64,000 nt of DNA from Pseudarthrobacter equi (GTDB lineage: Bacteria; Actinomycetota; Actinomycetes; Actinomycetales; Micrococcaceae), in assembly GCF_900105535.1 (NCBI RefSeq), contig NZ_LT629779.1:3968001-4032000 (forward strand), given 5' to 3'. Every line of letters starts with the position of its first letter. Within the stretch, counting starts at the first letter, position 1. Of this stretch, positions 27,901-36,655 are shown piece by piece. The position numbers were made by a program, and so were the translations under genes. The notes under the pieces are model-generated. The model was not told the DNA's origin. It saw only the letters and a program-made list of their open reading frames with translations, and ran no database searches.

Positions 27901-28499
27901 CCCGGCCCCTTCCACAGCCGCTGCCACCAGGAACGCTCCGGAACGGGCTCCTCCACCACCTCAGGCGTCCGTGCGGCACGCCTGGCCCGCCACCGCTCCA
28001 CCTGTTCTTCCACGTCTCGGGTCTGCGTAACCACCGGAGGCCCGCCCTGGAGCTGGCGGCGCGCATCAATGACGCGGCGGTTGAAATCAGTTAGGAGGTC
28101 ACGGACCTGCTGTTCGGTGTACTGCGCATCCAACTCGGCGTCCAGCCCGGCATCCTCCGCCCTGAGCAGGATGGCGGGCGGTCCCAGCCCGCTGATGTTC
28201 TCGCGCTGCAGCAGGCCCTTGACCCACCAGTCGGGATCGTAGGATTCGCCCAGCCCGGGGATCGGCTTGCCGGCGTATTTGAGGTCGTCGAATTTTCCCT
28301 GCGCCATCGCGTCGCGCACCAGGTACTCGGCCCGGGCTGAGTCGCTGACTTTGCGGCGCTTCTCCCGTTCCTTGGCGTCAAGCGCGTCCAGGGCGGCTTC
28401 TTCTTCGGAGCTGATGCCCGCCCCTCGGTACGAACGGACCTCGGCTGCGCGCTCCAGCCGTTTCCGGTATTCCGATGCGCCGCCGCCCATCCGTGTCAC
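27897..28499 (-). CDS. DnaJ-like DUF1992 domain protein
   Basis: A 200-residue basic and acidic soluble protein. The DUF1992 core is LVRDAMAQGKFDDLKYAGKPIPGL followed by YDPDWWVKGLLQREN and PPAILLR. The domain is shared with the DNAJC28 family, but no J domain is present. Coiled-coil-like helices lie near residues 5-60 and 120-175. Function unknown. The GTG start at 28499 has an ATG three codons later (28490). Confidence 0.92.
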   Translation of the reverse strand: MTRMGGGASEYRKRLERAAEVRSYRGAGISSEEEAALDALDAKEREKRRKVSDSARAEYLVRDAMAQGKFDDLKYAGKPIPGLGESYDPDWWVKGLLQRENISGLGPPAILLRAEDAGLDAELDAQYTEQQVRDLLTDFNRRVIDARRQLQGGPPVVTQTRDVEEQVERWRARRAARTPEVVEEPVPERSWWQRLWKGPG

Positions 28500-28580
28500 C
28501 GCCTTGCCTTGGTTGATGCCGTCCTCCCAGTATTTCGAAGCATCCCGCCGGGTTCAACGCCCAGCAGCAACCGCCTCAAG

Positions 28581-28590
28581 AAAACGTTTC
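28581..28590. promoter_or_regulatory. CG-centred LacI-type operator before the beta-galactosidase
   Basis: AAAACGTTTC, with AAACGTTT an exact palindrome, lies 24 bases upstream of the proposed ATG 28614. It resembles operators of LacI-family sugar repressors but differs from the TAACACGTGTTA operator of the LacI gene in this window. Confidence 0.4.
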
Positions 28591-28613
28591 CCGAGTGTGC
28601 AATACTTCCTCCC

Positions 28614-31007
28614 ATGCCATCACCCTCCAGCGGTTCCCCGTCCGTCCTGCGCGCCGCCCACACGCCATGGGAAACTCCCCTGACGTTGCCGGCCATGAGC
28701 AACACCCATGACCGGCACCGCCGCTACCGCGTCACCAACCGCTACCTGGAGGCGGACGGGCAGCCAGTCCTTCCCGTGTCCGGCGAGCTGCACTACAGCA
28801 GGGTGCCGCGGGCGCGGTGGGAGGAGCGGCTGCGGCTGATGAAGGCCGGCGGCATCACGGTGGTGGCCACCTACGCATTCTGGATCCACCATGAGCAGAC
28901 CGAGGGCAAGGTAAGGTTCGACGGCGGCCTGGACGTGGGTGCGTTCGTCCGCCTGTGCGCGGAGATCGGCCTGGACGTGGTGCTGCGCATCGGTCCCTGG
29001 TGCCACGGCGAGGTCCGCAACGGCGGCTTTCCGGACTGGGTGCAGGAGGCTCCGGTGCAGCATCGCACCAACGATCCCGCCTACCTGGAACTGGTGAAGG
29101 GCTGGTTCGGGCACCTCGGGGAAGAACTCCACCAGCTGACCGGGCCGGACACCAACGTGATGGGCATCCAGCTGGAAAACGAGCTGTACGACCAGCCCGG
29201 CCACTTCGTGGAGCTCAAGAAACTGGCCAGGAACGCCGGCCTGACCGCACCCATCTGGACCGCCACGGCCTGGGGCGGCGCCGACCTGCCGGCCGGGGAG
29301 GTCCTCCCCCTGTTCGGCGGCTACGGCGATGGGTTCTGGGTGGATGCGGACGCCCCCTGGGATCCCACGTTCAGGGAGCACTACTTCTTCAGCCATGTGT
29401 GGGACGATCCGGGCATCGGCGCCGACATCCGCGAGTTCGTGGGTAACGGTGCCGGGGATGCAGGCAGCGCGGGCGGCGGGACTGGCGCAGCGGCACCTGC
29501 ACCCCGTACGCCGTCGGTGCTTTTCCCGCCGGCCACGTGCGAGCTGGCCGGTGGCATGGCCACGGCTTACCAGCGCCGCCCCTGGCCGCAGGGGCTGGAC
29601 GTGGCCGCCGTGGCGCACAACAAGATCGGCAACGGCTCGGCCTGGCAGGGCTACTACATGTTCGCCGGCGGGATGAACCCATCCGACGGCCTCCAGGAAT
29701 CCCAGGACACCGGCTACCCGAACGACCTGCCCCGGTTCGATTACGACTTCCACGCCCCCATCGGCGCGTCCGGCCGGCTGGCCGCCAGCTTCGCTGCCCT
29801 GCGCAAGCAGCACGCCTTCCTGGCAGCCTTCGGCGACCGGCTGGCCCAGATGCCGTCATCCCTTCCCGGGGCCCTGCCGCACGGTATCGAGGACACCACC
29901 ACCCTTCGCTGGGCGCTCCGGAGCGACGGCACCGCCGGCTTTGTGTTCATCACGTGGCACCAGCCGCACATTCCGCTGCCCACCTACCACGACGCCCGCT
30001 TCGAGGTAGCGCTCGACGCCGGCCCGGTCACCTTTCCGGGGCAGCCGGTGGACATCCCGGCGGGCACCGTGGCGCACTGGCCCGTGAACCTCGAGGTGGC
30101 CGGCGTGACCATCGCCTGGGCCACGGCCTCTCCACTGACATGCCTGGAGCCGTCCGCCGAGGACCCGGATTCGCTGCCCACCCTGGTCCTAGCGGCCGAG
30201 CCCGGAATACCCGTGGAACTCTGCTTCGCCGCCGGAACAGAGGTTCATGGTGCTGGAGGATCGGACGCTGCGGGCTCCTACCGGATCCACGGCAACGAAC
30301 CCGTAGTGGCCACCGCCCGCCACGGGGAGGCCCGGCTGGACATCCTGGTCCTCCCGGCAGAAGTTGTGGACACCGCCTGGGTCCTGGGCAGCCCCGCCCG
30401 GCGCGAACTGGTCCTTTCCGGCGATCCGGTGTGGCTGGATGGCCGCGGCAACCTGGCGGGCCGGTCCCGGGCCGCTGCTGAAGTACTGCGCTACCGCCCG
30501 GGGGCACGCTCATTCGAACCCGCAGCCACACTGCCGGTACTCCCGGCCGCAGCCAGCGTCGACGTTGCCGCGGAGCTGGTCAAGGCAGCAGGCCCTGCCC
30601 CCGCAACCTACGGCTCCTCCGCCAACCGGGCCGCGGCGCCGGACCCTGCGGTGATCACTGAGCTGGCCCGGGCCTACCGGTTGCCTCTTCCCGTCCAGGC
30701 GCTGGCCGGAGCGCACACCGAGCTGGAAATCCACTGGGCCGGGGACGTGGCCCGGCTGCTGGTGGACGGCGCGGTGGTGGCCGACAGGTTCTGGGACGGC
30801 TCCCCCTGGGTCCTTAACGTGTCCGACGCCGGAATCGGGCCCGGTGCCGACGTCATCCTTGAGATCCTGCCGCTTTCCCCGGAAGCCAAGGTTGGGCTGC
30901 CCGCCGAGGCGCAACGGCGCCGGGAAGCGTCGCAGGGAGACCTTGCCGCGCTGGATTCTGTCCGGCTGGTGGGCTGGACCGCCTGGCGGGAGGCGCCAGC
31001 GACGTAA
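28614..31007 (+). CDS. GH35 beta-galactosidase
   Basis: About 797 residues. The catalytic barrel starts at RYRVTNRYLEADGQPVLPVSGELHYSR and continues through PRARWEERL, GGITVVATYAFWIHHE, LRIGPWCHGEVRNGGFPDWV and LENELYDQ, in which Glu190 is the probable acid/base. C-terminal beta domains follow with several jelly-roll-like segments. No signal peptide, so it probably acts on imported galactosides. The start is uncertain: ATG 28614 or 28695, neither with a ribosome site. A LacI-type operator lies just upstream. Confidence 0.9.
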   Translation: MPSPSSGSPSVLRAAHTPWETPLTLPAMSNTHDRHRRYRVTNRYLEADGQPVLPVSGELHYSRVPRARWEERLRLMKAGGITVVATYAFWIHHEQTEGKVRFDGGLDVGAFVRLCAEIGLDVVLRIGPWCHGEVRNGGFPDWVQEAPVQHRTNDPAYLELVKGWFGHLGEELHQLTGPDTNVMGIQLENELYDQPGHFVELKKLARNAGLTAPIWTATAWGGADLPAGEVLPLFGGYGDGFWVDADAPWDPTFREHYFFSHVWDDPGIGADIREFVGNGAGDAGSAGGGTGAAAPAPRTPSVLFPPATCELAGGMATAYQRRPWPQGLDVAAVAHNKIGNGSAWQGYYMFAGGMNPSDGLQESQDTGYPNDLPRFDYDFHAPIGASGRLAASFAALRKQHAFLAAFGDRLAQMPSSLPGALPHGIEDTTTLRWALRSDGTAGFVFITWHQPHIPLPTYHDARFEVALDAGPVTFPGQPVDIPAGTVAHWPVNLEVAGVTIAWATASPLTCLEPSAEDPDSLPTLVLAAEPGIPVELCFAAGTEVHGAGGSDAAGSYRIHGNEPVVATARHGEARLDILVLPAEVVDTAWVLGSPARRELVLSGDPVWLDGRGNLAGRSRAAAEVLRYRPGARSFEPAATLPVLPAAASVDVAAELVKAAGPAPATYGSSANRAAAPDPAVITELARAYRLPLPVQALAGAHTELEIHWAGDVARLLVDGAVVADRFWDGSPWVLNVSDAGIGPGADVILEILPLSPEAKVGLPAEAQRRREASQGDLAALDSVRLVGWTAWREAPAT

Positions 31008-31034
31008 CCCGCACGGCAGCAGCCCAGGCACACG

Positions 31035-31079
31035 GAAGCGGACGACGCCGGGAGGCTCCGGCGTCGTCCGCTTCTTTTG
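31035..31079 (+). terminator. Intrinsic terminator of the beta-galactosidase gene
   Basis: A 17-bp perfect stem (31035-31051 and 31058-31074) with a GAGGCT loop is followed by TTTTGT. The GAAGCGGACGACG arm recurs in the terminator at 35507. Confidence 0.9.
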
Positions 31080-31104
31080 TGTGCGGCGCAGTCAGCCCGC
31101 CTCG

Positions 31105-31602
31105 TCAGGCGTTGGCGTGCTCGGCGAGGATGCTGTCCATCTGGCCGACGGCCTCCTTGAGGCCTTCTTCCATGCCCATCTGCATCATCTGTTCCAGCTG
31201 CTCTTCGGACTCGAAGGCGGAGAGCATGGTCATCCGGGTGCGGTCCCCGAGCCGCTCCAGGGTCACTGTGGCGTGGCTGGTTCCGTGCTCCCCGGTGGGA
31301 TTGCCGTCGCTGTCCGCGAAGCCGTCGTTGAATTCCAGCTGCTGCGGCGCCTGGATACTGGTGAACTCCCACCAGCCGTGGAACTTTTCGCCCTCGGGGC
31401 TGGTCATGTAGTAGCCGGCCTTGCCGCCTGGCACAAAGTCGTGCTGGTAGAACGTTGCCGGGTACGTGGGCGGACCCCACCAGCGCTCCAGTTGCCGCGG
31501 GTCCTCGAAGAGCTGCCACACGCGTTCCGCGCCGGCCTCGAACTCGGCAACCAGGGTAAGGCTCAGGGCCTCGAAGTTCTTGTCCGTACTGATGACTGTC
31601 AT
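31105..31602 (-). CDS. SRPBCC/AHSA1-family protein
   Basis: A 165-residue START-like protein. Signature: FEAGAERVWQLFEDPRQLERWWGPPTYPATF, the GWWEFTSI strand and MMQMGMEEGLKEAVGQMDSIL helix. AHSA1-like proteins of this kind usually pair with an ArsR regulator. It lies 12 bases downstream of the ArsR stop on the same strand, so it is the operon's effector. Ligand unknown. Confidence 0.92.
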   Translation of the reverse strand: MTVISTDKNFEALSLTLVAEFEAGAERVWQLFEDPRQLERWWGPPTYPATFYQHDFVPGGKAGYYMTSPEGEKFHGWWEFTSIQAPQQLEFNDGFADSDGNPTGEHGTSHATVTLERLGDRTRMTMLSAFESEEQLEQMMQMGMEEGLKEAVGQMDSILAEHANA

Positions 31603-31614
31603 GGCAATGCCTTC

Positions 31615-31947
31615 CTAACCTTCAGCGAGAATGTCGGCCATCCGGGCGGCGCGTTGCCGCCAGATGTGTTCGTATTCGTCGAGCAGCCGGCGGGCTTTCT
31701 GCAGGCCTTCATGATTACCCCGCACAATCTGCTCCCTTCCGCGCTTCTCCTTGGTCACCAGGGAGGCACGCTCCAACACCGCAACATGCTTTTGGACTGC
31801 GGCGAAGCTCATGGCGTAGAGCGCTGCGAGGCCGGAAACCGAGAACTCGCCAACGGTCACCCTGCGGACGATGTCGCGGCGGGTGGAATCGGCGAACGCC
31901 TGGAAGAGGCGGTCCATTTCGGTCTCGCGGAGCTGATCTACAACCAT
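31615..31947 (-). CDS. ArsR-family repressor of the SRPBCC operon
   Basis: A 110-residue winged helix: MDRLFQAFADSTRRDIVRRV, the recognition part MSFAAVQKHVAVLERASLV and the wing TKEKRGREQIVRG. No metal-binding Cys. The ATG at 31947 lies within an exact 18-bp palindrome, so if this start is right the mRNA is leaderless and the protein blocks its own start. ATG 31917 (MDRLFQ) is the alternative. Confidence 0.93.
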   Translation of the reverse strand: MVVDQLRETEMDRLFQAFADSTRRDIVRRVTVGEFSVSGLAALYAMSFAAVQKHVAVLERASLVTKEKRGREQIVRGNHEGLQKARRLLDEYEHIWRQRAARMADILAEG

Positions 31948-31956
31948 TTGGTTGTA
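31939..31956. promoter_or_regulatory. ArsR operator overlapping the arsR start codon
   Basis: TACAACCATTTGGTTGTA has two exact 8-base arms around a TT centre. It covers the ATG of the minus-strand ArsR gene. The form ACAACCA/TGGTTGT is the familiar autoregulation site of this ArsR-SRPBCC arrangement. Confidence 0.8.
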
Positions 31957-32005
31957 CGATAGCCCCCGGCAAACGGCGTGTCAATGGTTCTGTATGTTGA
32001 GGGGC

Positions 32006-32764
32006 ATGAGCATTTTCCTGGTGGGTGCCGGGCCGGACGCAGATTCGTTCCCCGACGTGTTTGACAGGTTTGCAGCCGAGGCGGAGCTGAGGGCAGGACC
32101 GGGACGGCAGGCCCGCATTGCCGTGGTGGTTCATGACAGCGGCGGCGCCCCGATGACCCGGCTGCCGGAGTATGCCGGTCCGCTGCAGGAACGGATTGCC
32201 TGTGACGTGGTTCCCGTACTGCTCGGCAACGGAGGCATCGCGGATCCCGCGGCGTTCGCCGGAGTGCACGGCGTGGTGGTGGGCGGCGGTCTGACGCCGG
32301 CTTACCTGCGCGGCGTCGAAAAAGCGTCCCCCACGCTCGCTCAACTGGTGGGAGACGGCGTTCCCTACCTCGGCTTTTCCGCGGGTGCGATGGTGGCGCC
32401 CGGCCGGGCGCTGATTGGTGGATACCTCGTCAACGGGATCGAGGTCTGCGGCGAGGAGTGCTCCGAAGGCCTGGCGGACCTGGAATTCCGCACCGGGCTG
32501 GGGATTGCCCCATTCGCGGTGGACGTCCACGCCGCACAGGCCGGCACGTTGAGCCGGGCCGTCGGCGCCGTGGCGGCCGGACTGGTAGACCATGCCGTGG
32601 CGATCGACGAGGGCACGGCCATCATCCTTGCCGCAGCGGACGCCGGGGACTACACAGTGATTGGCGCGGGCACGTCCTGGGATGTCCGGGCTGACCGCGG
32701 GCCGGGCCTTGGCGGAGGAGCCGCGGTAGTCACCGCACGGACGGCGGAACCGACGCGGGACTGA
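32006..32764 (+). CDS. Peptidase S51/cyanophycinase-like protein
   Basis: A 252-residue class-I glutaminase-like fold. VVVGGGLTPAYL is followed by the nucleophile elbow YLGFSAGAMVA with a Ser in place of the Cys, as in peptidase E and cyanophycinase. A C-terminal VDHAVAIDEGTAIIL strand pair is present. It probably hydrolyses a special dipeptide or isopeptide. ATG 32006 has a GAGGGG site; the frame extends to 31952 without similarity. No cyanophycin synthetase is nearby. Confidence 0.85.
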   Translation: MSIFLVGAGPDADSFPDVFDRFAAEAELRAGPGRQARIAVVVHDSGGAPMTRLPEYAGPLQERIACDVVPVLLGNGGIADPAAFAGVHGVVVGGGLTPAYLRGVEKASPTLAQLVGDGVPYLGFSAGAMVAPGRALIGGYLVNGIEVCGEECSEGLADLEFRTGLGIAPFAVDVHAAQAGTLSRAVGAVAAGLVDHAVAIDEGTAIILAAADAGDYTVIGAGTSWDVRADRGPGLGGGAAVVTARTAEPTRD

Positions 32765-32767
32765 CGA

Positions 32768-32795
32768 CGACGGCGCAGGCCGCCTGACGCCGTCG
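32768..32795. terminator. Possible bidirectional terminator hairpin
   Basis: CGACGGCG (32768-32775) and CGCCGTCG (32788-32795) form an 8-bp stem with a 12-base loop between two convergent genes. No T tract follows. Confidence 0.4.
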
Positions 32796-32818
32796 GCAAT
32801 CCACGCCGGGGTGGGCGC

Positions 32819-33550
32819 CTACTCGAAGTGGGTCTGGATGCGGTCTCCGGAGAGCTGCTGGATCAGCTCCGCTGCCACATCGCGGAGTTTGCGGTTCCGG
32901 TTGCTGGACACCCTGGTGAGGATTTCCATGGCCTCGGCCTGGGAGCAGCGGTTCTGCGCCATGATGACGCCGCAGGCGAGGTTGATGGCGGTCCTGCTCT
33001 CCAGCGCAGCCTCAAGATCGTCTGCACGGTTCTGGGCCCTGTTGAGCCGTACGGAGAGATTGAAGGTGTTATGCGCCGAGGCCGCGAAGCCCACCGCCTT
33101 CGCGTAGACCTCTTCCGTAAACGCACCTGGCTGGTCAGCGAAGAAGTTCAGGGCCGCGCTTGCGCCTTCGGTAATCTCCAGCGGAACGCCCAGCGTGCTG
33201 TGGACGCCGGCATCCAGGAGCGCCTTGCTGTAGGTGGGCCAGCGCTGGTCCGCGGCGACGTCTTCCACCAGCACCGGGGCCATCTCGCGGATCGCCTCGA
33301 TGCAGGGACCGTCGCCCAGGGCCTGCTCAACCCGGTCCAGCTCCACCGCCCGCTCGCTGCTGCCGGCCGCGGTTGCGGGCCGCCGCTGGATCTTCAGGGT
33401 GACGGCACATTCGATCCGGTCGCCGGCCGCCTCGGAGACAGCAGCTGCGGCAATTCCGGACAGCCCGGAGAGAAACTCCACCACGCTCTCAGCGCCGGTG
33501 AGGATTTCCTGGAGTTCGTGGACAACGTTGTTGTCAGCCGGTTTCGACAT
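32819..33550 (-). CDS. GAF-ANTAR RNA-binding regulator
   Basis: A 243-residue protein with a GAF domain (about 15-165; GDGPCIEAIREM, GVHSTLGVPL) and a C-terminal ANTAR domain (about 178-238; LESRTAINLACGVIMAQNRC then EAMEILTRVSSNRNRKLRDVA). It is divergent from another GAF-ANTAR gene with 73 bases between, so the pair may cross-regulate. The GAF ligand is unknown. Confidence 0.93.
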   Translation of the reverse strand: MSKPADNNVVHELQEILTGAESVVEFLSGLSGIAAAAVSEAAGDRIECAVTLKIQRRPATAAGSSERAVELDRVEQALGDGPCIEAIREMAPVLVEDVAADQRWPTYSKALLDAGVHSTLGVPLEITEGASAALNFFADQPGAFTEEVYAKAVGFAASAHNTFNLSVRLNRAQNRADDLEAALESRTAINLACGVIMAQNRCSQAEAMEILTRVSSNRNRKLRDVAAELIQQLSGDRIQTHFE

Positions 33551-33623
33551 GCGCCTATCCTACTGCGGCAGCCAATCGGGGAACTTCCTGACCGGCCAAA
33601 TCGATTGGCATATGCTGGGAGGC

Positions 33624-34343
33624 ATGGCCCAGCAGCTTCCCCTTGACGAGCTCAGCATGCTTATTGCCCGCATCCGCGGACTGTTGCTGACCGAGGAGAA
33701 AGTGGTGGCAGCTGTCCACTCCCTGGCCCGGGCCGCCAAAGACTCTGTACCGGGAACCATCGGCGCCGGCGTCTCCTTGCTGGATTCGCGCGGCACGCGT
33801 ACCAGCAGCGGCTACACGGACAGCATTGTCCAGCAGGCCGACGCCGTGCAGTACGAGCTCGGGGAAGGTCCGTGCCTCACCGCCTGGGCAACGGAGCAGC
33901 CGGTGCTGGTCCGCGACGTCCACGGCGAGCACCGCTGGCCGGAATGGCGGCGGGCCGTCCAGCAACTGCCTGTCCGTTCGGTGGTGACCGCTCCCCTGAT
34001 CGCCGGCAAGGAAGCCATCGGTTCGCTGAAGCTCTACTCCGCCGGCCCGCATACCTATGACGGCTCCAGCGGACGCCTCCTGGAGCTTTTCGCAGCACCG
34101 GCAGCCACCCTTATCGCGCACATCCAGGCCAGCGAAGCTCCGCAGAAGCTGACCGAGGGGCTGCGCCAGTCGCTCTACAGCCGGGACGTGGTTAACCGCG
34201 CCTGCGGAGTCCTGATGGAGCGGCAGGGCGTCCCCCACGAGGCGGCCCTGCGGCAGCTCATCAAGGAAGCCAGGGACCGCGGCGCCACCCTCCAGCAGGT
34301 GAGCGAGGCCGTCCTGTCCGGGCCGCCGGCGCCCAGGGCCTAG
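33624..34343 (+). CDS. GAF-ANTAR RNA-binding regulator
   Basis: A 239-residue protein with a GAF domain (about 20-165; ELGEGPCLTAWAT, RSVVTAPL) and an ANTAR domain (about 175-232; SRDVVNRACGVLMERQGVPHEAALRQLI). The ANTAR core has LMERQ in place of the usual IIMAQNRC, so its RNA contacts may differ. ATG 33624 has a TGGGAGGC site. Ten bases downstream comes a small acidic protein gene. Confidence 0.93.
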   Translation: MAQQLPLDELSMLIARIRGLLLTEEKVVAAVHSLARAAKDSVPGTIGAGVSLLDSRGTRTSSGYTDSIVQQADAVQYELGEGPCLTAWATEQPVLVRDVHGEHRWPEWRRAVQQLPVRSVVTAPLIAGKEAIGSLKLYSAGPHTYDGSSGRLLELFAAPAATLIAHIQASEAPQKLTEGLRQSLYSRDVVNRACGVLMERQGVPHEAALRQLIKEARDRGATLQQVSEAVLSGPPAPRA

Positions 34344-34353
34344 GACCGCCGCT

Positions 34354-34758
34354 ATGGGCTTCGATCCGAACGAACCGGAACAGCGGCGGCGCCTCCGCGC
34401 AGCGATGAAGGCGGCGGACATCCCGCTGTCCGAACTGTGGCTGAAATACTTCAGCCTGTCCGGAGATGCCGGCGAATACGAGGTGGAAGCGTACCTGCAG
34501 GGACTCCTCTCACTCCCGTCCATCCAGCGCGACCTGCTGGCGCTGGCTGCCAACGAACTGATCGATGACCTCCCCCGCCCTCGGGCCCCGTACTCGGATG
34601 ATTTCAGCGAGGAACCCGGCCACACGGAGCCCGTCATCGCGGAGCCTGCCCAGGATTCCGGCGCAGCCACCGGGCAGGGCCCGGTTGAAGAAGGATCAGG
34701 CGACGACAGCGGCCTTGCTGGCGGCCCGGATGGACTGGCGGAGACACCGGAAGGATAG
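34354..34758 (+). CDS. Hypothetical protein downstream of ANTAR gene
   Basis: A 134-residue protein. The first ~70 residues are helical and basic (PEQRRRLRAAMKAADIPLSELWLKYFSLSG) and the last ~50 are acidic and disordered. It begins 10 bases after the ANTAR stop, so it is co-transcribed. The N-terminal part may be a protein- or DNA-interaction helix. No family recognised. Confidence 0.75.
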   Translation: MGFDPNEPEQRRRLRAAMKAADIPLSELWLKYFSLSGDAGEYEVEAYLQGLLSLPSIQRDLLALAANELIDDLPRPRAPYSDDFSEEPGHTEPVIAEPAQDSGAATGQGPVEEGSGDDSGLAGGPDGLAETPEG

Positions 34759-34933
34759 TCCGGGCTAACACACCGGGGTTCGCCTGCGGCCCCACCCAAC
34801 GGCTCAATGCCGCGCCACCTCCTTCCGTCGCTACCGCCCTCCTGCCCACCACCCTCCAGCCCGCCGACCGCCTACCCTCCTCACCCAGCCACGGGTGTGT
34901 GATGAGTTTCACCTGCAATATTCGGCCATCTGG

Positions 34934-34963
34934 TTGGGCGGCCCCCGAAGCCCTGTGCACTAT
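34934..34963 (+). promoter_or_regulatory. Putative promoter, first copy of a repeated module
   Basis: TTGGGC and CACTAT are 18 bases apart and belong to a module repeated at 35168. The hexamers are only partly like the consensus. Confidence 0.35.
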
Positions 34964-35167
34964 GGAAGGGCAGGGCTGGAGAATATCCGGCTCTCGACCC
35001 ACCTGGTGAAGCAATGAAGCGCACCGGTGCGCCCCCGGCCGCCGACGCCTCAGAGCTCGACCAGGCCGCTTCCCGGCTTCCCGCCGGGGTACCCAGAAAG
35101 TACAGAACCGTGAATCCCTTGCCACCGCATGGGCCCGGTGTGATTGCTCACATTGCGGCTCGATTGG

Positions 35168-35196
35168 TTGCCATCTCTGGCAGCGGCATGCACCAT
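35168..35196 (+). promoter_or_regulatory. Putative promoter, second copy of the module
   Basis: TTGCCA and CACCAT are 17 bases apart, about 100 bases upstream of the small protein gene at 35294. The TGCACCATGGAAG end matches the copy at 34957. Confidence 0.35.
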
Positions 35197-35293
35197 GGAA
35201 GAACGGGAATGCGCTTTCCCACCTGATTGCCTCACCGACGAGGACCCGGCCTGTTCAGCCAGGCCGCCCACCGCAAGAAATGGAAGTTGAATA

Positions 35294-35488
35294 ATGACGT
35301 TCGATGCCACTCACTCCGTAACCCTGAAGATCTGGGACAAGGCAGCCCTCCACCACACCCTTGATGCCGCCATCACCGATCTCTCCTCCCGCCACAACAC
35401 CACCACCTGCCAGGTGGCCGTGACCTGCAGTGGCCCGAACACCTTCACGCTGAGCCTGCGCAACAGCGGCGCCCTGGCCACCGCCTAG
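35294..35488 (+). CDS. Small hypothetical protein
   Basis: A 64-residue protein with alternating polar and hydrophobic residues (SVTLKIWDKAALHHTLDAA). It has a proper start: GGAAG about 8 bases before the ATG, and a strong terminator 18 bases after its stop. This makes it a real monocistronic gene. No family recognised; two Cys are present. Confidence 0.7.
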   Translation: MTFDATHSVTLKIWDKAALHHTLDAAITDLSSRHNTTTCQVAVTCSGPNTFTLSLRNSGALATA

Positions 35489-35506
35489 GCAACCAGCACC
35501 GCACGG

Positions 35507-35551
35507 AAGCGGACGACGACGGGCCCTCCCGTCGTCGTCCGCTTTCTTTTT
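35507..35551 (+). terminator. Intrinsic terminator of the small-protein gene
   Basis: A perfect 17-bp stem (35507-35523 and 35528-35544) around CCCT, followed by TCTTTTT. The AAGCGGACGACG arm matches that at 31036. Confidence 0.92.
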
Positions 35552-35665
35552 GGCCCCTCCCGCCGCCAGGCGTCCATTAGGAGAGGCAGCCAGCAGAGCA
35601 GGAAACCAGCAAAGCAGGGCGTCCAGTAGAGTCGTGGCAAAACCCGCGACCCAAAGGTTTGGAAG

Positions 35666-36526
35666 ATGCAGGCTGGCGGTAATTCCATGCGCATGCCCTC
35701 GTCGGACCCCGAAGCCGGGCAGGCTGGGCCGGCGCCCGTTCGGGCCAGGCTGGCCGTTGTTCCGGCGGTGATGCTGTCGGCCGCTGGATTCCTCCTGTTC
35801 GCCCGCGAAGACCGGATCTCCGGCTTCCTCCTCCTGGCGGCCGCCCTTATCCTCGCGGGGTTCCTCAGCCGGAAGCTGGTGATCGACCTGGCCCTGATCG
35901 CCGTGGGACTGACCGCCATGAGCCTGGTGCCCATCACCACGGACATCAGCACTGAACACATGGCCGTCATGGGCACCGCCATGGTGCTGGCGGTGGGCAT
36001 CCCCTACGCCGCCTCACGTTTCATTACCAAGGACCACGCCATCCGGTTCCCCATCCGGACCGGGCAGCCGTGGACGCGGGCGGAAAAGTGGTACCTGCCG
36101 GCGGTCCTGGTGATCGGCTACGCCCTGATGCCCGTGTACATGATCCGGACCGGCGTCTACGAGAACTGGCCCGCGGTCAGTGACGCTGACGGCATAGCCC
36201 GGCTCTTCCTGGGCACCAACGTCCTGGGCATCTGGGACGAACTGTTCTTCATCTGCACCACCTTCACGCTGCTCCGCCGGCACCTTCCGGACTGGCAGGC
36301 CAACCTGCTCCAGGCCGTGCTGTTCACCTCGTTCCTGTGGGAACTCGGCTTCCATGCCTGGGCGCCGTTCTTCATTTTCCCGTTCGCCCTGCTGCAGGCC
36401 CGGCTGTTCACGGTGACCAAATCGCTGTCCTACATTGTCAGCGTCCACCTGCTGTTCGACTTCGTGCTGTTCCTGGTCCTGATCCATGCGCACAACCGCG
36501 AATGGATCAACATTTTCCTGTACTGA
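35666..36526 (+). CDS. CPBP-family intramembrane protease-like protein
   Basis: A 286-residue membrane protein with about eight hydrophobic segments. The CPBP motif is WDELFFICTTFTLLRRHLP (with DE rather than EE), a second WELGFHAW segment, and SVHLLFDFVLF near the end. The family includes CAAX-type prenyl proteases and bacteriocin-immunity proteins. A single changed acidic residue in the first motif leaves activity uncertain. AAAGG 8 bases before ATG 35666 supports the start. Confidence 0.78.
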   Translation: MQAGGNSMRMPSSDPEAGQAGPAPVRARLAVVPAVMLSAAGFLLFAREDRISGFLLLAAALILAGFLSRKLVIDLALIAVGLTAMSLVPITTDISTEHMAVMGTAMVLAVGIPYAASRFITKDHAIRFPIRTGQPWTRAEKWYLPAVLVIGYALMPVYMIRTGVYENWPAVSDADGIARLFLGTNVLGIWDELFFICTTFTLLRRHLPDWQANLLQAVLFTSFLWELGFHAWAPFFIFPFALLQARLFTVTKSLSYIVSVHLLFDFVLFLVLIHAHNREWINIFLY

Positions 36527-36655
36527 CTACCTCCCACTGCGCGTGATGCACGTCACACGAACAAGACCGTGACGATCTCCCGCCCTGCTGCGTCTTACCT
36601 GTAACGGCGCAAACCCGCGCCTGGAACAGAACGCCAACCGAGCAGGAGTGACCTA

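Larger units (their letters stand above)
34759..35293. other. 535-base gene-poor region with two copies of a promoter-like module
   Basis: No gene of certain identity. A 70-codon open frame (35014-35226, MKRTGAPPAADASELDQAA) has a weak site and is not supported. Two similar sequence modules, GGTTG followed about 18-20 bases later by TGCACYATGGAAG, are at 34932 and 35167. The second is upstream of the 64-residue protein gene at 35294. Confidence 0.5.

Noticed and set aside
35014..35226. 70-residue open frame after the ANTAR-linked gene
   Set aside because: Weak ribosome site and no domain; left out as a gene.
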